Below are positions 34,615-42,491 of a DNA stretch of 43,224 nucleotides, in pieces. Within the stretch, counting starts at the first letter, position 1. Each line of letters begins with the position of its first letter. Source of the DNA: Candidatus Segatella mututuai (GTDB lineage: Bacteria > Bacteroidota > Bacteroidia > Bacteroidales > Bacteroidaceae). A model generated the notes under the pieces. The model saw only the letters and a list, made by a program, of their open reading frames with translations, was not told where the DNA came from and ran no database searches. The stretch lies in the NCBI GenBank assembly GCA_002439605.1, contig DJOI01000027.1:3772-46995 (forward strand), in the 5' to 3' direction. A program made the translations under genes and the position numbers.

Positions 34615-37600
34615 ATGAGAGAAAAAATAGACCTTTTCTTACCCTTCGAAGCCTTGGAGAAGGGCGAGGAAACGTTGCTCGAGCTTCACGAGAACAAAAC
34701 GGTTCAACATATCAATCTTCTGGTAAGCAGCGACTTTGCCGCACAACACCAAGTGCCCGATGGCTGTACGTTCATAATAATCGACAGAATGGAGTCGTCC
34801 AACACAGTGGCAAGCATCGCCGAGAATACGGACGCCGACTACCTGCTGGTATGCACCAAGACGACATCGGTGCGCTGGGGGCTTTACTCCTTGGAGCGCT
34901 TCCTTCGCACTGCCGACGACACGGGAGCCGTGATGGTTTACAGCGACCATTATTCCTTGGAGGACAACACCTTGGCCAGGCATCCTGTCATCGACTATCA
35001 GGCAGGAAGCCTTCGCGATGACTTCGACTTCGGCAGCCTGTGGCTCATCAAGTCGCAGGCGCTGCTCGACTATGTGGCGCAACCCGACCGCATGGACTAC
35101 CAGTATGCGGGGCTCTACGACCTGCGCCTGTATCTGAGCAGGAAGGGCGAAATATTCCATCTCAACGAATATCTTTACACCGAGGCCGAGCTCGACACCA
35201 GGAAGAGCGGCGAAAAGCAGTTCGACTACGTGAATCCACGCAACCGCAAGGTGCAGATAGAGATGGAGCGTGCCTGCACCACGCATCTCGACAAGGTGGG
35301 AGCCATCATCGACACCAATTTCTATCGCCAACCCGACTTCGACGAACAGGAATTCGAGTACGAAGCCTCCGTGGTCATTCCCGTGTTCAACCGCGAGAAG
35401 ACCATCGCCGATGCCGTGAGGAGCGCACTGTCGCAAAAGACCAGCTTCCCCTACAACGTCATTGTGGTAGACAACCATTCCACCGACCACACGGGACAGA
35501 TCCTCGCCTCAATAGACGACGAACGCCTGGTACAAATAGTACCCGACCGCGACGACCTGGGCATAGGAGGCTGCTGGAATGTGGCGGTGAGTAGCGACCA
35601 GTGCGGAAGATTCGCCGTGCAGCTCGACAGCGACGACCTATACTCCTCGCCCAAGACGCTGCAGAAGATTGTAGACGCCTTCCATGAGCAGAAGGCCGCC
35701 ATGATAATCGGCTCGTACCGCATGTGCGACTTCGACCTCAATACCCTGCCACCAGGACTCATCGACCACAAGGAGTGGACCGAGGACAACGGCTGCAACA
35801 ACGCCCTGCGCATCAATGGCTTGGGAGCGCCGCGCGCCTTCTTTACGCCTTTGGCAAGACAAGTACTGTTCCCCAACACCTCGTATGGCGAGGACTACGC
35901 CCTGGGACTGGCTTTCTCGCGCCGCTATCGCATAGGGCGCATCTACGAGGAGCTCTACCTCTGCCGCCGCTGGGGCGGCAACAGCGACGCAGCCCTCAGC
36001 GTGGAGCGCGTGAATGCCAACAACCTATACAAAGACCGCCTGCGCACTATGGAGCTGAAAGCCCGCCAGCAGATGCTGCAGGGCAAGGCCGACAGCATGA
36101 AGGACAACAGCATCTCGCGTTTCTTCAACAGGCAGCTGGAGATGTGGAAAGACGCACGCCATCGCTTCCGCGACCTGAAGCACATCGAGGTCCGTCAGCT
36201 CTCCGACCAGCTGAAAGTGCAATTCAATCCAGCCCGCATCGTCAGTACAGGAGCCAAGATAGACAAACGAACTCTCAGCGAACGCCCATGCTTCCTCTGC
36301 GAGCGAAACCGGCCCAAAGAGCAGATGACCAAGCAGATAGACGATCATTTCCAGCTCCTGGTCAACCCCTTCCCCATCCTGCCTGTCCACTTCACCATCG
36401 CCGCCACCAAGCACCAGCCGCAGTCCATCTACCGCCATTACGGCGAGATACACAAGTTTCTTTCGCTCTACAGCGAGCTGATGGTGTTCTACAACGGTCC
36501 CAAGTGTGGAGCCTCGGCTCCCGACCACCTGCACTTCCAAGCTGGCACAAGCGGCGTGCTGCCCCTGCAGGCAAACTGGCAAAGGCTCTCGCGCAGCCTC
36601 GTCGACATCATCTCGACCAGCGCCGAGGAGAAGGTAGCAGTGTTGCGCGACTTTATAGTGCCGGCCTTCGTCATCATCTCGAAGAGCGAGGACAGCGACG
36701 AGGAACTCTTCCATCGCCTCTACCGCTCCATGCCGATGCGGGGCGACGAGAGCGAGCCCATGATGAACATCATCGCCTGGCGAAGGGGCGACGAGTTCAT
36801 CAGCGTCGTCATTCCGAGGGAGAAGCATCGCCCCGATGCCTATTTCGCCGAGGGCGAAGCACAAGTGATAGTTTCACCTGGCGCACTCGACATGGCAGGT
36901 CTGATGATAACTCCGCGCGAGGAAGACTTCAACAAGATGAATCTCGAGAAAGCTACAGCCATGCTGCGGGAGTGTGGCGTGTCGGCAGAGAAGATGGAAA
37001 CCATCATCGGCAAGCTGAAGGCGTCTATGGAAACCAGGCGCGAACATCCACTCCAGTTGCTTGCCGACAGGGGAAAACAACCCGAGGTGACAGTAGGCAT
37101 CGTGAGTGGCCAAAAGATACATTTCTCGCTCAACAAGCCTTATCTGGCCAAAGGCGAGATGGTGACGGGCAAACAGGAAGTAGCATTCTACGAGGGCGGC
37201 ATTCTGTGGAACGGCAACCAGTACAGCTCGCTTACCTTCCATCCGCAAAGCACCGACGCATCCTTCTCGCTGAGCGACGTGACGATAGGCATCAACTTCC
37301 ACTGGGAGCGCAAGGAGACGCAGACTTTCCTCGGCACCCTACGCCTGGTGGTGGAGTCGGACAAGATATGCGCCATCAACGAGCTGCCCGTGGAGCTGTA
37401 CCTGGAGAGCGTCATCTCGAGCGAGATGAGCGCCACGTCGAGCTTAGAGCTGCTCAAGGCCCACGCCGTCATCTCCCGCTCATGGCTCCTGGCACAGATG
37501 AAGAAACGCCGCGAGGTGGCCGAGTCGGGCAACAACTTCTTCTCCTTCGTCAAGAAAGACGACACGCTCATACGATGGCACGACCGCGAGGACCACACCA

Positions 37601-38415
37601 TCTTCGATGTCTGCGCCGACGACCACTGCCAACGCTACCAGGGTATCACCAAGGAGACATCGTCCCATGTGGCCGAAGCCATCCGACAGACCAAGGGGCA
37701 AATACTGATGGACGGCGACGACATTTGCGACACCCGCTTCTCGAAGTGCTGTGGCGGAGTAACCGAAGAGTTTCAATACTGCTGGGAGGATACACCGAAG
37801 AACTACCTCAGAAGCACGCGCGACATCATGTTGGGAGTGAAGCCGCGGGATACCGTAGCCCCCGCCCCGATGCCTTCGCTACAGGACGAGGCTGCGGCCG
37901 ATGCCTGGATTCGCTCCACCCCTCCTGCCTTCTGCAACACCACGGACAAGAAGATACTCTCGCAGGTACTCAACGACTACGACCAGGAGACCACCGACTT
38001 CTACCGTTGGAAAGTGACGCTGACACAGAAGAAGCTGCAACAGCTGCTCGAGGAGAAATTGAAGATGAACCTTGGCGACATCCTCGACCTACAGGCCGAA
38101 GAGCGAGGCAAGAGCGGACGCATCAGCAAGCTGCGCATCGTGGGGAGCGAGAAGACCTTCGTCATCGGCAAGGAGCTCGAAATTCGCCGCACCTTGAGCG
38201 ACACCCACCTCTACAGCTCGGCCTTCGTGGTGGACAAGCACGACATCGACAGGAAGGGCGTACCACAGCGCTTCGACCTCATAGGAGCAGGCTGGGGGCA
38301 TGGTGTGGGGCTCTGCCAGATAGGCGCCGCCGTGATGGGCGAGGAGGGCTACCGTTACGATGCCATCCTGCTGCACTACTACCAGGGGGCAGAAATCAAG
38401 AAGGTGTATAAATAA
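34615..38415 (+). CDS. Glycosyltransferase-2 / DUF4922 / SpoIID multidomain fusion
   Basis: 1266 residues, no signal peptide. Residues 1-250 look like a degenerate GT-A-type unit (MVYSDHY, then HPVIDYQAGSLRDDFDFG). A family-2 glycosyltransferase domain follows from about 251 (ASVVIPVFNREKTIADAV; acidic motif QLDSDDL near 337). About 540-830 is DUF4922, related to HIT/GalT-type nucleotidyltransferases, with PCFLCERNRP near 557 and APDHLHFQAG near 636 supplying the H-x-H-x-Q signature. About 835-1266 is SpoIID/LytB-like: NELPVELYLESVISSEMSA carries the presumed catalytic Glu937, then CCGGVTEEF near 1045 and WGHGVGLCQIGA near 1226. SpoIID proteins are lytic transglycosylases. The AmpG-like permease next door points to peptidoglycan recycling (inference). 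Confidence 0.85.
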   Translation: MREKIDLFLPFEALEKGEETLLELHENKTVQHINLLVSSDFAAQHQVPDGCTFIIIDRMESSNTVASIAENTDADYLLVCTKTTSVRWGLYSLERFLRTADDTGAVMVYSDHYSLEDNTLARHPVIDYQAGSLRDDFDFGSLWLIKSQALLDYVAQPDRMDYQYAGLYDLRLYLSRKGEIFHLNEYLYTEAELDTRKSGEKQFDYVNPRNRKVQIEMERACTTHLDKVGAIIDTNFYRQPDFDEQEFEYEASVVIPVFNREKTIADAVRSALSQKTSFPYNVIVVDNHSTDHTGQILASIDDERLVQIVPDRDDLGIGGCWNVAVSSDQCGRFAVQLDSDDLYSSPKTLQKIVDAFHEQKAAMIIGSYRMCDFDLNTLPPGLIDHKEWTEDNGCNNALRINGLGAPRAFFTPLARQVLFPNTSYGEDYALGLAFSRRYRIGRIYEELYLCRRWGGNSDAALSVERVNANNLYKDRLRTMELKARQQMLQGKADSMKDNSISRFFNRQLEMWKDARHRFRDLKHIEVRQLSDQLKVQFNPARIVSTGAKIDKRTLSERPCFLCERNRPKEQMTKQIDDHFQLLVNPFPILPVHFTIAATKHQPQSIYRHYGEIHKFLSLYSELMVFYNGPKCGASAPDHLHFQAGTSGVLPLQANWQRLSRSLVDIISTSAEEKVAVLRDFIVPAFVIISKSEDSDEELFHRLYRSMPMRGDESEPMMNIIAWRRGDEFISVVIPREKHRPDAYFAEGEAQVIVSPGALDMAGLMITPREEDFNKMNLEKATAMLRECGVSAEKMETIIGKLKASMETRREHPLQLLADRGKQPEVTVGIVSGQKIHFSLNKPYLAKGEMVTGKQEVAFYEGGILWNGNQYSSLTFHPQSTDASFSLSDVTIGINFHWERKETQTFLGTLRLVVESDKICAINELPVELYLESVISSEMSATSSLELLKAHAVISRSWLLAQMKKRREVAESGNNFFSFVKKDDTLIRWHDREDHTIFDVCADDHCQRYQGITKETSSHVAEAIRQTKGQILMDGDDICDTRFSKCCGGVTEEFQYCWEDTPKNYLRSTRDIMLGVKPRDTVAPAPMPSLQDEAAADAWIRSTPPAFCNTTDKKILSQVLNDYDQETTDFYRWKVTLTQKKLQQLLEEKLKMNLGDILDLQAEERGKSGRISKLRIVGSEKTFVIGKELEIRRTLSDTHLYSSAFVVDKHDIDRKGVPQRFDLIGAGWGHGVGLCQIGAAVMGEEGYRYDAILLHYYQGAEIKKVYK

Positions 38416-38420
38416 AATAA

Positions 38421-38434
38421 GAGTGTCGACACTC
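38421..38434. repeat. 14-bp palindrome and ACTCGACATTC-type simple repeat
   Basis: gagtgtcgacactc is a perfect palindrome 6 bp after the fusion-gene stop. It is followed by cgacattccacaatcc-like low-complexity sequence resembling the dispersed simple repeats seen elsewhere in the window. It may act as a weak transcript-end hairpin between the fusion gene and the AmpG-like gene. Confidence 0.5.
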
Positions 38435-38478
38435 GACATTCCACAATCCATTCACAACATTCAACATTTTTAAGAAAG

Positions 38479-39828
38479 GTGGTTACAAAGAATACAAAGA
38501 AAAACAGCAGGAGTCCCTGGGCTTGGATTCCGACCTTATATTTTGCGGAAGGGCTGCCCAACATCATCGTCACAGGCCTTTCCGTGGTAATGTACATGCA
38601 GATGGGGCTCACCGATGCCGAGGTGGGCCTTTACACAGGCTGGCTGAGTCTGCCATGGGTCGTCAAGCCATTGTGGAGCCCGTTCATCGACTTGCTGAAG
38701 ACCAAGCGTTGGTGGGTGCTCACCATGCAGGCTCTCATCGGCGCCGCCCTGGCGGGCATCGCCTTCTCCATCCCCACGGCCTTCTGGTTCCAGGCCACGA
38801 TGTGTTTCTTCTTCATCATAGCTTTCTGTAGTGCCACGCACGACATTTCCGCCGATGGCTTCTACATGATAGAGCTCGACGAGCACAACCAGACCAAATA
38901 CGTGGGCTTGCGCAACACCTTCTACCGCCTTGCCGTCATCTTCGTCAACGGAGTCTTGGTATCGCTGGCTGGCATCCTGCAGGTTGTGTTCCGCAACCAG
39001 ATACGGTTCTCGTGGGCGCTGATATTCTACGCACTGGCAGGCATTTTCATCGGTCTCTGGCTCTACCACAGCCACTTCATGCCGTGTCCTGCCGACGATG
39101 TGCAGACCGAACGGAGCGTGGGCGAGGTGGCTTGCGAGCTGAAGAACATGTTTGGCACGTTCTTCCGGAAGTTCCCCATCAAGGAAACTATCTGCGTCAT
39201 GCTCTTCCTGCTGCTCTACCGCTTCCCCGAGGCCTTGCTCAACACCATGACCAAGACCTTCATCCTCCGCCCCAACTCGCAGGGCGGATTGGGACTCTCT
39301 CCCCAGGAGTACGGCTTCGCCAACGGCACCATCGGACTGATAGGACTCTTGCTGGGCGGCATCCTCGGAGGCATTCTGGCGAGCAGGGACGGCATGAGAA
39401 AGTGGTTGTGGCCCATGGTCATGGCCATCACCCTGCCCGACGCTGTCTACATCTTCCTGAGCTACTCGCTCAACTCCCACCTCGTCGTAGTTTCCTTCTG
39501 TCTGTTTGTCGAGCAGTTTGGCTACGGCCTGGGCTTCACCGTCCTCACCCTCTACATGCTCTTCTACAGCCAGGGCAAGTTCAAGACCTCGCATTATTCC
39601 ATCTGCACGGGTATTTCCTATCTCGGCCTGATGCTGCCCGGCATGCTCTCGGGCTACCTCAAGGACATGGTGGGTTACCGCATGTTCTTCATCATCGTCA
39701 TGGCGTGCTGCTCCATCACATTTCTGGTGACGGCCTTCCTCAAGATAGACCCCGACTTCGGAAAGAAAGACAAGGAGGAAATAGAGGAAGAAGAGAAAAT
39801 GGAAGGTTTAGGGAGACAATTCCCATAA
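38479..39828 (+). CDS. AmpG-like MFS muropeptide permease
   Basis: 449 residues with about 12 membrane helices. The first loop (PTLYFAEGLPNIIV, then LSLPWVVKPLWSPFID) is characteristic of the AmpG/acetyl-CoA-transporter branch of the MFS. AmpG imports GlcNAc-anhydroMurNAc peptides released from the cell wall. The start is GTG at 38479 within AAGGTGG; another in-frame start a few codons away cannot be excluded. The C-terminus is acidic (KEEIEEEEKMEG). It is probably cotranscribed with the SpoIID fusion gene 63 bp upstream. Confidence 0.82.
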   Translation: MVTKNTKKNSRSPWAWIPTLYFAEGLPNIIVTGLSVVMYMQMGLTDAEVGLYTGWLSLPWVVKPLWSPFIDLLKTKRWWVLTMQALIGAALAGIAFSIPTAFWFQATMCFFFIIAFCSATHDISADGFYMIELDEHNQTKYVGLRNTFYRLAVIFVNGVLVSLAGILQVVFRNQIRFSWALIFYALAGIFIGLWLYHSHFMPCPADDVQTERSVGEVACELKNMFGTFFRKFPIKETICVMLFLLLYRFPEALLNTMTKTFILRPNSQGGLGLSPQEYGFANGTIGLIGLLLGGILGGILASRDGMRKWLWPMVMAITLPDAVYIFLSYSLNSHLVVVSFCLFVEQFGYGLGFTVLTLYMLFYSQGKFKTSHYSICTGISYLGLMLPGMLSGYLKDMVGYRMFFIIVMACCSITFLVTAFLKIDPDFGKKDKEEIEEEEKMEGLGRQFP

Positions 39829-39944
39829 AAAAGGCCGTTGAGACGATTCTCAGTGGTGTAACTACTCAGCACCCGCATTTGAAAATGATGCTCTGGGAAC
39901 AGCGTATATACATTCAGACAACGGGTTACTGATGATATTTTAAA

Positions 39945-39979
39945 GAGTGCCCAAAAGTCGTTCCGTATTTTGGGCACTC
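39945..39979 (+). terminator. Hairpin terminator downstream of the AmpG-like gene
   Basis: gagtgcccaaaa at 39945-39956 pairs with ttttgggcactc at 39968-39979 around an 11-nt loop. It is the best candidate for the end of the fusion-permease transcript, 117 bp after its stop. Confidence 0.65.
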
Positions 39980-40006
39980 ATTGACCACACGATGGGTAAC
40001 ATATGC

Positions 40007-40043
40007 CCAGCGCATGGTCACCAAGGAACCAGCGCATGGTCAC
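40007..40043. repeat. Two copies of a 15-bp direct repeat
   Basis: ccagcgcatggtcac occurs at 40007-40021 and 40029-40043, start points 22 bp apart. Both lie in the non-coding island. Confidence 0.75.
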
Positions 40044-40129
40044 ATAATGAACAGTCACCGTTTACAATATATCAACCATATTGATTGACTTTTCCTGATT
40101 TGATTAGACTCTTTTTTTTTCTTTATAAA

Positions 40130-40257
40130 CTATAAAGATAGACACTATCAGTTTGATGCAACTATAATAGTAGACACCTTCTTTGAGCTTAAACTGTTTT
40201 AATAGACACAACTTTACGAGTCGCACTATTAAAATAGTCAATCTCACCAATGGGTAC
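40130..40257. repeat. Four phased units with exact 32-bp period (CTAT-N4-ATAG / TAGACAC)
   Basis: Units start at 40130, 40162, 40194 and 40226. Each begins ct[ag]t and has TAGACAC (TAGTCAA in the last) at the same offset (40139, 40171, 40203, 40235). The first and fourth units show a clear CTAT-N4-ATAG dyad. The remaining bases diverge. A spacing of three helical turns suggests a protein-binding array or degenerate tandem repeat. It is not a CRISPR array: units abut with no spacers. Confidence 0.65.
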
Positions 40258-40391
40258 TTCATACCATTTTATGCTTCTTTGCGTAAGTTATTGCTCAAAA
40301 GTGCCAGTAACCACTTGTTGTCTACAGGGGGCTGAGTAGTTACTCGGCGACCTTTTTCTGTTAAACAATTCAAAAACTTCAGTCTAACCCC

Positions 40392-40440
40392 TTGCAATAT
40401 CATTTTAATATCATATATTTGCAATATCAAAATGATATCA
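40392..40440 (+). promoter_or_regulatory. SPFH-operon promoter embedded in four RATATCA heptads
   Basis: The -7 element TATATTTG lies at 40414-40421, with TTG at 40392-40394 as the likely -33. Heptads aatatca (40396, 40407, 40423) and gatatca (40434) flank it symmetrically with spacings 11, 16 and 11. Two lie between -33 and -7 and two directly after -7. Regular heptads overlapping a promoter are typical of ribbon-helix-helix operators, and the operon encodes such a protein. Confidence 0.6.
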
Positions 40441-40457
40441 ATATAAACAGTAAAAAT

Positions 40458-41426
40458 ATGGAAAATAAGGAATTTACTTTTCAGGGCAAAACCGTAAATG
40501 GCATTCTGATGTTAGTGATCAACATTCTTGGCCTCCTGGCAGGAATAGGATTTTTCGTATTGGCCTGCCTGTCTGAAGAAACGTGGCAGACCTGCGCATG
40601 GGGCATCGGCAGCGCAGCACTCCTCATCCTGAGCATCATCTGCGTTTGCGGCTTCATCCTCGTGGAGCCAGGACAGGCTCGCGTATTGCTTTTCTTCGGC
40701 AAGTATCGCGGCACATTCACCCAGCCAGGTTACTATTGGATGAATCCGTTTATTTGCCAGAAGAAGCTCTCTCTCCGAGTGCGCAACCTCGACGCAGAAC
40801 CCATCAAGGTGAACGACAAGACGGGCAATCCCATCATGATCGGCATGGTATTGGTGTGGAAGTTGAAAGACACCTACAAGGCTATCTTTGAGATTGACAC
40901 CCAGACTATGGCTGAAGGTTCCACAGGCCAGGCCGGCATCGGTGCCTCCGCGGCACAGGTGATGAACATGCTGGGGCGCTTCGTCCAGATCCAGGCAGAC
41001 GCAGCCCTGCGACAGGTGGCGGGACAGTATGCCTACGACGATGACGAGGACGGCAACAGCAGGAAGAAGACACTTCGCGACGGAAGCGACGAAATCAACA
41101 AGGAGCTGGAAGCCCGCATCGACGAGCGACTGGCGATGGCAGGCATCGAGGTGGTGGAGGCCCGCATCAACTATCTGGCCTACGCCCCCGAAATCGCAGC
41201 CGTGATGCTTCGTCGCCAACAGGCTTCAGCCATCATCTCGGCCAGGGAGAAGATTGTGGAAGGAGCCGTCTCGATGGTGAAGATGGCTTTGCAGAAACTA
41301 AGCGACGAGGAGGTGGTGGAGCTTGACGACGACAAGAAGGCAGCCATGGTCAGCAATCTGCTCGTAGTGCTATGTGGCGACGACACCGCCCAGCCTGTGG
41401 TGAATACAGGAACATTGAATCATTAA
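40458..41426 (+). CDS. SPFH/Band-7 domain membrane protein
   Basis: 322 residues from the ATG at 40458; 22 upstream codons are open but cover the promoter. Two hydrophobic helices lie at about 15-38 and 47-70. The SPFH domain follows: VEPGQARVLLFFGKYRGTF, GYYWMNPF, then LSLRVRNLDAEPIKVNDK. A coiled helical region includes ARINYLAYAPEIAAVMLRRQ, and the C-terminus is acidic. SPFH proteins form oligomeric membrane scaffolds. Bacterial members with this Arc-type neighbour are common in Bacteroidales, but their job is unsettled. It lies 4 bp before the RHH gene. Confidence 0.85.
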   Translation: MENKEFTFQGKTVNGILMLVINILGLLAGIGFFVLACLSEETWQTCAWGIGSAALLILSIICVCGFILVEPGQARVLLFFGKYRGTFTQPGYYWMNPFICQKKLSLRVRNLDAEPIKVNDKTGNPIMIGMVLVWKLKDTYKAIFEIDTQTMAEGSTGQAGIGASAAQVMNMLGRFVQIQADAALRQVAGQYAYDDDEDGNSRKKTLRDGSDEINKELEARIDERLAMAGIEVVEARINYLAYAPEIAAVMLRRQQASAIISAREKIVEGAVSMVKMALQKLSDEEVVELDDDKKAAMVSNLLVVLCGDDTAQPVVNTGTLNH

Positions 41427-41430
41427 CAGC

Positions 41431-41649
41431 ATGGCTAAAAAAGAGACTACCACAAAGAGTTTTATATTACGCATCGATTCGGAAATGATGGATGCCATTG
41501 AGGCATGGGCTGCTGACGAGTTCCGTTCCACCAACGGCCAGCTGCAATGGATCATCTCTGAAACGCTGCGCAAGGCCGGCAGGATGCCCAAGAAAAAGAA
41601 GGCCGCAACCATAGGCCGGAAAAATGAAGCCGAATCGAATCAAAAATAG
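41431..41649 (+). CDS. Arc-family ribbon-helix-helix DNA-binding protein
   Basis: 72 residues. KSFILRIDSEMMDAIEAWAA provides the beta strand and first helix of a ribbon-helix-helix fold. RSTNGQLQWIISETLRKAGR is the second helix with the Arc-type NGQLQWII pattern. A basic C-terminal tail (PKKKKAATIGRK) follows. Such dimers bind short repeated sites and often autoregulate. The heptads at the operon promoter are the obvious candidate sites (inference). No toxin gene is next to it. Confidence 0.85.
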   Translation: MAKKETTTKSFILRIDSEMMDAIEAWAADEFRSTNGQLQWIISETLRKAGRMPKKKKAATIGRKNEAESNQK

Positions 41650-41659
41650 AAGTGGAAAA

Positions 41660-42430
41660 ATGAAAAATAAACAGAAACTGTTGAGCTTTGTACTCGATCT
41701 ATTATCATTCAAAGACAGCGACGACGAAGAGCAGGGCGGAATCTTCTCGCAAGTCAAGATATATCGCACCACCAGCGTCAAGGTCTTTGAGTTCATTGTA
41801 GGAATTCTTATTCTGGCCATTTGGCTGCTCACCATCAGAAACATCATTCATGCGACTCCCGACCAGAGGCTCGATTGTCTGGTCGTCGGAGTGATTGGCA
41901 CATTCATGTGTGTCGGTGCATTGAGCCATAGCTATCATCCAACGGCCTACGACTTGCCGTTCGTCAAGATTGTCAACGCCAGACAGGTACATTACCTGTC
42001 GCTTTGCTACCGCCTACATTCCATAGTTTTCGCACTCTTCTTTCTATGGGTAAATTGTGCGTACTTGATTGAGAGCGAGGCTATCTTTAATGGAGGAATG
42101 ATAACATGCGTAACTCTTTTATTTTTGAATTGCATATTCTTTATATACAAGATACGCAAGTTGCGCGACCTTGTGGAAGCAGAGGATCCTTTGCCCGCCA
42201 TCCGGAACGAAAAACTCCTCACCATAGGCACATTTGTGCTGTCCATAGCCATTGGCTTCGGGGTACATTGTTTGCCGTTCTGGGGCAGCATCCCGAGCCT
42301 GCTAAGGGGAGTTTTAAAGGGCATCGTCGCCATTGCCGTGATAGTCGGCATCATCTGGATAGGACAGAGATTCTTCGGTCTTTTCCGCGAAATAAACAAA
42401 GAAGAGCCCAATACTCCGGGGAAACAATAA
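41660..42430 (+). CDS. Membrane protein of unknown function in the SPFH operon
   Basis: 256 residues from the ATG at 41660, preceded by aagtggaaa. An ATG at 41624 overlapping the RHH gene is possible. After a charged front (residues 1-35, ending DSDDEEQGG), about five to six hydrophobic segments follow: VFEFIVGILILAIWLL, then near 72-92, 115-135, 140-160, 190-212 and 220-240. I do not recognise a family. Gene order suggests it works with the SPFH scaffold. Confidence 0.65.
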   Translation: MKNKQKLLSFVLDLLSFKDSDDEEQGGIFSQVKIYRTTSVKVFEFIVGILILAIWLLTIRNIIHATPDQRLDCLVVGVIGTFMCVGALSHSYHPTAYDLPFVKIVNARQVHYLSLCYRLHSIVFALFFLWVNCAYLIESEAIFNGGMITCVTLLFLNCIFFIYKIRKLRDLVEAEDPLPAIRNEKLLTIGTFVLSIAIGFGVHCLPFWGSIPSLLRGVLKGIVAIAVIVGIIWIGQRFFGLFREINKEEPNTPGKQ

Positions 42431-42491
42431 CAGCCCCAAAGACAGACAGTATTCTATTCATTTTTCTCCTTGCCAAAACTTGACCATCCCT

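Larger units (their letters stand above)
39858..40343. repeat. 13-bp inverted repeats bounding the island
   Basis: gtaactactcagc at 39858-39870 is exactly complementary to gctgagtagttac at 40331-40343. Outside the arms, the flanks remain partly complementary. The spacing of about 460 bp suits a MITE-like unit or IS remnant. No target-site duplication was identified. Confidence 0.55.
39829..40457. other. Structured non-coding island between the AmpG-like gene and the SPFH operon
   Basis: 629 bp without a credible gene. It holds, in order, one arm of a 13-bp inverted repeat, a 12-bp terminator hairpin, two copies of a 15-bp direct repeat, a four-unit 32-bp-period array, the second inverted-repeat arm and the SPFH promoter. 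The inverted-repeat arms with A/T-rich outer flanks (aaaaaaggccg on the left, cggcgacctttttct on the right) make it look like a decayed small mobile element or MITE. Confidence 0.5.

Noticed and set aside
35724..38411. 895-codon alternative plus-strand frame inside the fusion gene
   Set aside because: Arg/His/Pro-rich composition typical of an off-frame shadow; the other frame carries all domain motifs.
40130..40257. CRISPR array
   Set aside because: The period is only 32 bp with abutting, diverged units, no unique spacers and no cas genes.
41431..42430. Toxin-antitoxin pair (Arc-type protein plus downstream gene)
   Set aside because: The downstream gene encodes a polytopic membrane protein of 256 residues, unlike known toxins, and the upstream gene is an SPFH scaffold.
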